Source: Mycobacterium sp.
GTDB lineage: Bacteria; Actinomycetota; Actinomycetes; Mycobacteriales; Mycobacteriaceae
NCBI GenBank assembly: GCA_025965975.1
Contig: JAOPVX010000444.1
Location: 1 to 37,998 of the forward strand
DNA length: 37,998 bases
Reading direction: 5' to 3'
The notes beneath the pieces are model-generated. The model had not been told where the DNA came from. It saw only the letters and a list, made by a program, of their open reading frames with translations, and did no database searches. Position numbers and translations under genes: made by a program. Shown here one piece after another: positions 35,302 through 37,998 of this stretch. Numbering within the stretch: the stretch's first letter is position 1; the number at the start of each line of letters is the position of its first letter.

Positions 35302-36360
35302 CTAATGCGACACGGCTGGAGCATTCTTCTTTGGGCTCTCACGCCCAGACGCCGGGTCAGCGGCCCCATCGACGGCCGCGCCCGCGTCGCGCATGAACTC
35401 GACGAAGGCGCGTCGTGTCGCGAGCGTGTAGCGGTCGGCCTCGACCGACAGTTCGTACTGCTCGCGCTCGAAGGGCACCTCCGGCGGATCCAGGGTGTTC
35501 AAGGTCGGCAGGTCCTCGTGTAGCACTTGCATCTCGGTGGCAAGCGTTGCGGCCGGGTCGTACGCGGTGTAGTCCGCCGCAGTCCCAGAGACGAGGAAGA
35601 TCCGGCACCCTGTCGGACCGGCAGGCGTGAATGCCTCCATGACGACCCGCTTGCCGTCGGTGCCGTGATCGAGCAGCACAGTGGCAATGCTCGGCGCCAC
35701 CGCGTGGTAGTCGAACGTCAGGTCCTCGACGTCGCGGAACAGTTCGGACTCGCCTTTGGCGGCGGAGTAGCTGCGGGTCATCCTCGTCTCGTAGCCCTCG
35801 CGGCGCACCTCGAACTTCGCCACCCGGTTCGGCACGTCGCCCATCGTCCCGCGGTGGACGAACGGGAAGTGGGCGACATCGCGGAAGTTCTCCATCGCGG
35901 CGAGGATCCCGGCCTCGACGTCGACCGGCTCGCCGGCGGCGTAGGTCATGCCGAGCGGTTCGAGTTCCGGGAGGTCGGGCGGGCCGGTCAGCGGATCACC
36001 GACGGACGTCCAGACCAGGCCATAACGCTCGACGGCGGGGAAGGCGCCGATGGCGGCGGTTTTCGGAATCGGCGCGGATGGTCCATTGGACGGGATATAC
36101 ACGCATTGCCCGTCCGCGCCACGCCACTGCCACCCGTGGTACGGGCATTCGATGGAGTCACCGATGACCGCGCCGAGGTGCAGTGCCCCGCCCCGGTGCA
36201 GGCATCGGTCGGGCAGGACCCGCGGTCGTCCGTCGGCGGTGCGGAACGTGACCAACCGCCGGCCGAGCAACGTCGCCTGCTGCGGGCGGTCGAGGTCGAC
36301 TGCGCGCGCGACCGGGTACCAGCCGCGCCGCAGTGCGGCCGTGCGCGTCTCGGGAGTCAT
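35302..36360 (-). CDS. Rieske non-haem iron oxygenase, alpha-type subunit
   Basis: A 352-residue protein. The N-terminal Rieske [2Fe-2S] domain has CLHRGGALHLGAVIGDSIEC followed by PYHGW (Cys-x-His...Cys-x-x-His). The C-terminal catalytic domain has the mononuclear iron site in ENFRDVAHFPFVH. Length and layout fit vanillate-demethylase/3-ketosteroid-hydroxylase-like monooxygenases. No ferredoxin or reductase gene is in the window. Its ATG overlaps the TetR stop (ATGA), so the two are translationally coupled. With the SDR genes it suggests oxidation of a cyclic or aromatic substrate. Confidence 0.93.
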   Translation of the reverse strand: MTPETRTAALRRGWYPVARAVDLDRPQQATLLGRRLVTFRTADGRPRVLPDRCLHRGGALHLGAVIGDSIECPYHGWQWRGADGQCVYIPSNGPSAPIPKTAAIGAFPAVERYGLVWTSVGDPLTGPPDLPELEPLGMTYAAGEPVDVEAGILAAMENFRDVAHFPFVHRGTMGDVPNRVAKFEVRREGYETRMTRSYSAAKGESELFRDVEDLTFDYHAVAPSIATVLLDHGTDGKRVVMEAFTPAGPTGCRIFLVSGTAADYTAYDPAATLATEMQVLHEDLPTLNTLDPPEVPFEREQYELSVEADRYTLATRRAFVEFMRDAGAAVDGAADPASGRESPKKNAPAVSH

Positions 36361-37079
36361 CCGTCGGTCGGGGTGGGCGAGGCGGTGAGGTTGTCGAAGG
36401 CGGCCGCGGTCAGCCCGCGCAACGCCGCGGGATCGCGGAGCAGTCCTCGCACGACGATGGTCGCGAGTTCGGTGGCGACGTGCTCACGCGAGTAGTCCTG
36501 GTGCCGGAACGGACTGGTGCCGCCCGGGGCGTGTGCGGCCGAGTTGCGGTACCGGCGCTGCACGCCTTCTTCGGCGGCGCAGATGTTCAGTGCTGCGAAT
36601 TCGGGATCGCACTCGATGAACTCGCCGCACGCAATGCCGTCACTGATCAGAGCGCCGATGTGTCCATGCAGCGCGGCGGTATCGGCCCAGAACTCGACGA
36701 ACACGTCGGGCTGCTGCTCGGCCAGCACCTCGACTTCGCAGATGTCGACCGGCGCCGAGCACAGCTCAATCATGTCGAGGCGTAGCAGGCGTAGCAGCCT
36801 GACGGCGGGTGAACCGGCCTCGGCCACAACCTGTTCCGCGAAGTCGAGCGACACGCGGTTCAATGCGAGCAGGCCGAGCAGAATGTCCTCCTTCTGGCGG
36901 AACCAGTAGTACAGCGACGACTGGCCCAGCCCGCACTCCCGCGCGATCTCGGTCATCGTCGTATTCAGGTACCCGCGCTCGCGGAAGAGTCGGGCGGCGA
37001 CGACGAGGATGTGGCCCTGGCGACCGGAGTCGCCGTCGGCGTCGATCGTGACCTGGCCCTGATCAGGGTGCTGAGCCAT
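36357..37079 (-). CDS. TetR-family regulator of the Rieske/SDR cluster
   Basis: About 240 residues. The helix-turn-helix is HILVVAARLFRERGYLNTTM, then TEIARECGLGQSSLYYWFRQ and KEDILLGLL. The long ligand domain fits the acyl/aromatic-sensing type. ATG 37079 (MAQHP) has GGAG 5 bases upstream; a GTG two codons earlier is possible. It overlaps the Rieske start by four bases and follows the SDR gene by 57 bases, so it is an in-operon regulator, probably autoregulated. Confidence 0.9.
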   Translation of the reverse strand: MAQHPDQGQVTIDADGDSGRQGHILVVAARLFRERGYLNTTMTEIARECGLGQSSLYYWFRQKEDILLGLLALNRVSLDFAEQVVAEAGSPAVRLLRLLRLDMIELCSAPVDICEVEVLAEQQPDVFVEFWADTAALHGHIGALISDGIACGEFIECDPEFAALNICAAEEGVQRRYRNSAAHAPGGTSPFRHQDYSREHVATELATIVVRGLLRDPAALRGLTAAAFDNLTASPTPTDG

Positions 37080-37136
37080 CGACACTCCGTCCCCCTCGCG
37101 GCCGCCACTGTCGGCCGTTCGCGTGCCGTGATCGTC

Positions 37137-37856
37137 TCACGACATCAACATCCCGCCGTTGATCTGCACGCACTCCCCGGTGAAAGATTTAGCCCCCGCG
37201 AGGAATACGACGAGGTCGGCCACCTCGGCGGGTTGCACCAGCCGGCCGGTCGGCATGCCCGCCGTGTACAGCCGATGCAACTCGTCCAACCCCACGCCCT
37301 GGAACTCGGCATCGCGATTGAGCTGCTCGGTCTCGGTCGGGCCGGGCGCGATCGCATTCACCCGGATCGCGGGGGCCAGCTCCCGGGCCAACGACCGCGT
37401 CATACCGAGCAGCCCGGCCTTACTCGCCGCGTAGGCACTAAAGCCGGGCTCCCCCCGCAGCGCGGAGATGCTGCTGACGTTAATGACCTGTCCGGCGCTG
37501 TCCCGCAGCGGCGCGGCCGCGGCCTGCGTTAGCCACAAGGGACCGGTCAGGTTGACGTCGATGTCACGCCACCACAGGCCCATCGTCTCGACGGTCGGCT
37601 CGACAACCGTCATCGTCGCGGCGTTGTTGACCAGTAGGTCCAGCCGCCCGAGCTGCACCAGCACCGCGTCGATGACCGCTGTGCAGGCATCGCGCCCGCG
37701 TAGGTCGGCCGGGATCGTCACCTGTGCTCCGGTGACGCTGCCCGCCTCGGCCAGATCGGTGGCCGCGACAGTCCAGCCGGCCTTGGCGAGCGCAGCGACG
37801 ATCGCGCGTCCGATGCCGCCTGCGGCGCCGGTCACCAACGCCACTGGGGCGCTCAC
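37137..37856 (-). CDS. Short-chain dehydrogenase/reductase
   Basis: A 239-residue classical SDR: cofactor motif ALVTGAAGGIGRAI at the N-terminus, Asp after the second strand (TDLAEAG; NAD preference likely), NNAATM, catalytic Ser in INVSSISAL and YAASK (Tyr-x-x-x-Lys), and the C-terminal GGMLMS. GTG 37856 is chosen: it overlaps the TGA of the upstream gene (GTGA) and places the protein start directly before the Rossmann fold. Confidence 0.93.
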   Translation of the reverse strand: MSAPVALVTGAAGGIGRAIVAALAKAGWTVAATDLAEAGSVTGAQVTIPADLRGRDACTAVIDAVLVQLGRLDLLVNNAATMTVVEPTVETMGLWWRDIDVNLTGPLWLTQAAAAPLRDSAGQVINVSSISALRGEPGFSAYAASKAGLLGMTRSLARELAPAIRVNAIAPGPTETEQLNRDAEFQGVGLDELHRLYTAGMPTGRLVQPAEVADLVVFLAGAKSFTGECVQINGGMLMS

Positions 37857-37998
37857 TGGATCACCACCCCGCCGTTGGGCGAAATCACCTGGCCGGTAAG
37901 CCTTGTCCACTCGGCGACGTCGACGATGGCGCGGGCCAGTTCCTCCGGGGTGCCGAACCGGTCGAGTGGGATGCTGTGCCGGTAGTCCTCGCCGCGCC
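37853..37998 (-). CDS. Short-chain dehydrogenase/reductase, C-terminus (partial)
   Basis: The minus-strand frame entering from the window edge reads RGEDYRHSIPLDRFGTPEEL, then ARAIVDVAEWTRLTGQVISP and NGGVVIQ before TGA. R-F-G-x-P-E-E and the TG(Q/x)V....GG ending are the C-terminal signature of classical SDRs. The stop overlaps the next SDR's GTG, so the pair is translationally coupled. The cofactor and catalytic regions lie outside the window. Confidence 0.85.
   Translation of the reverse strand, partial: RGEDYRHSIPLDRFGTPEELARAIVDVAEWTRLTGQVISPNGGVVIQ

Overview
The window looks like a piece of a mycobacterial accessory genome, probably an environmental Mycobacterium or close relative. This rests on high-GC coding sequence, many GTG starts, a resuscitation-promoting factor of the RpfB type, a PknH-type sensor-domain lipoprotein, several mycobacterial-style lipoproteins, a MobF relaxase of actinobacterial type, and tRNA-derived integration scars. 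I see no core housekeeping operon.

Layout. (1) 1-1374: mostly non-coding, with a tRNA-Val-like scar, a small GlsB/YeaQ membrane protein and the first of three ~140-bp repeats that end in a tRNA-Ala 3' end. (2) 1347-5961: a segment bounded by two of those repeats. It holds a truncated tyrosine integrase, an Anbu-type proteasome homologue with an N-formylglutamate-amidohydrolase-like protein and a transglutaminase-like protein, a broken GNAT gene, and a class III nucleotide cyclase. The Anbu trio is itself flanked by 58-bp direct repeats. (3) 5993-12386 (minus strand): phosphoketolase, MgtA-type P-ATPase, a small unknown ORF and a haemolysin III/PAQR protein. (4) 12585-27253: a ~14.7-kb block bounded by direct repeats (integrase-arm-like TGACGACA motifs plus a piece of tRNA-Ala). 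It carries what looks like one exopolysaccharide system: Thr-rich lipoprotein, membrane protein, LuxR-type regulator, two GH26-like hydrolases, a cellulose-synthase-like GT2 with a fused STAS domain, GalU, a lipase-fold lipoprotein lacking its catalytic Ser and His, a four-TM esterase and a seven-repeat beta-propeller lectin-like lipoprotein. (5) 27239-29052: decayed mobile and defence-type DNA: 5'-truncated DprA, truncated phosphoribosyltransferase, relaxase N-terminus, second tRNA-Val-like scar. (6) 29283-32188: an IS1182-type transposase remnant fused in frame to RpfB, a PknH-sensor-like lipoprotein and the third tRNA-Ala repeat. (7) 32374-37998: TetR, VOC protein and a minus-strand catabolic cluster (SDR, SDR, TetR, Rieske oxygenase, agmatinase family).

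How it fits together. At least eight fragments of tRNA 3' halves (Ala, Tyr, Val-like) lie in the window, all in + orientation, several preceded by short direct repeats typical of integrase arm sites. This is what serial integration (tandem accretion) of small tRNA-targeting elements would leave. The most notable cargo is the polysaccharide island. GalU would supply UDP-glucose, the GT2-STAS protein would polymerise and export a glucan-like chain, the GH26 proteins would trim or release it, and the surface lipoproteins and propeller lectin would modify or bind it. The usual c-di-GMP-sensing PilZ domain of BcsA is absent and a STAS domain takes its place, which suggests partner-switch (phosphorylation) control. 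These functional links are inference; motifs and gene order are seen directly.
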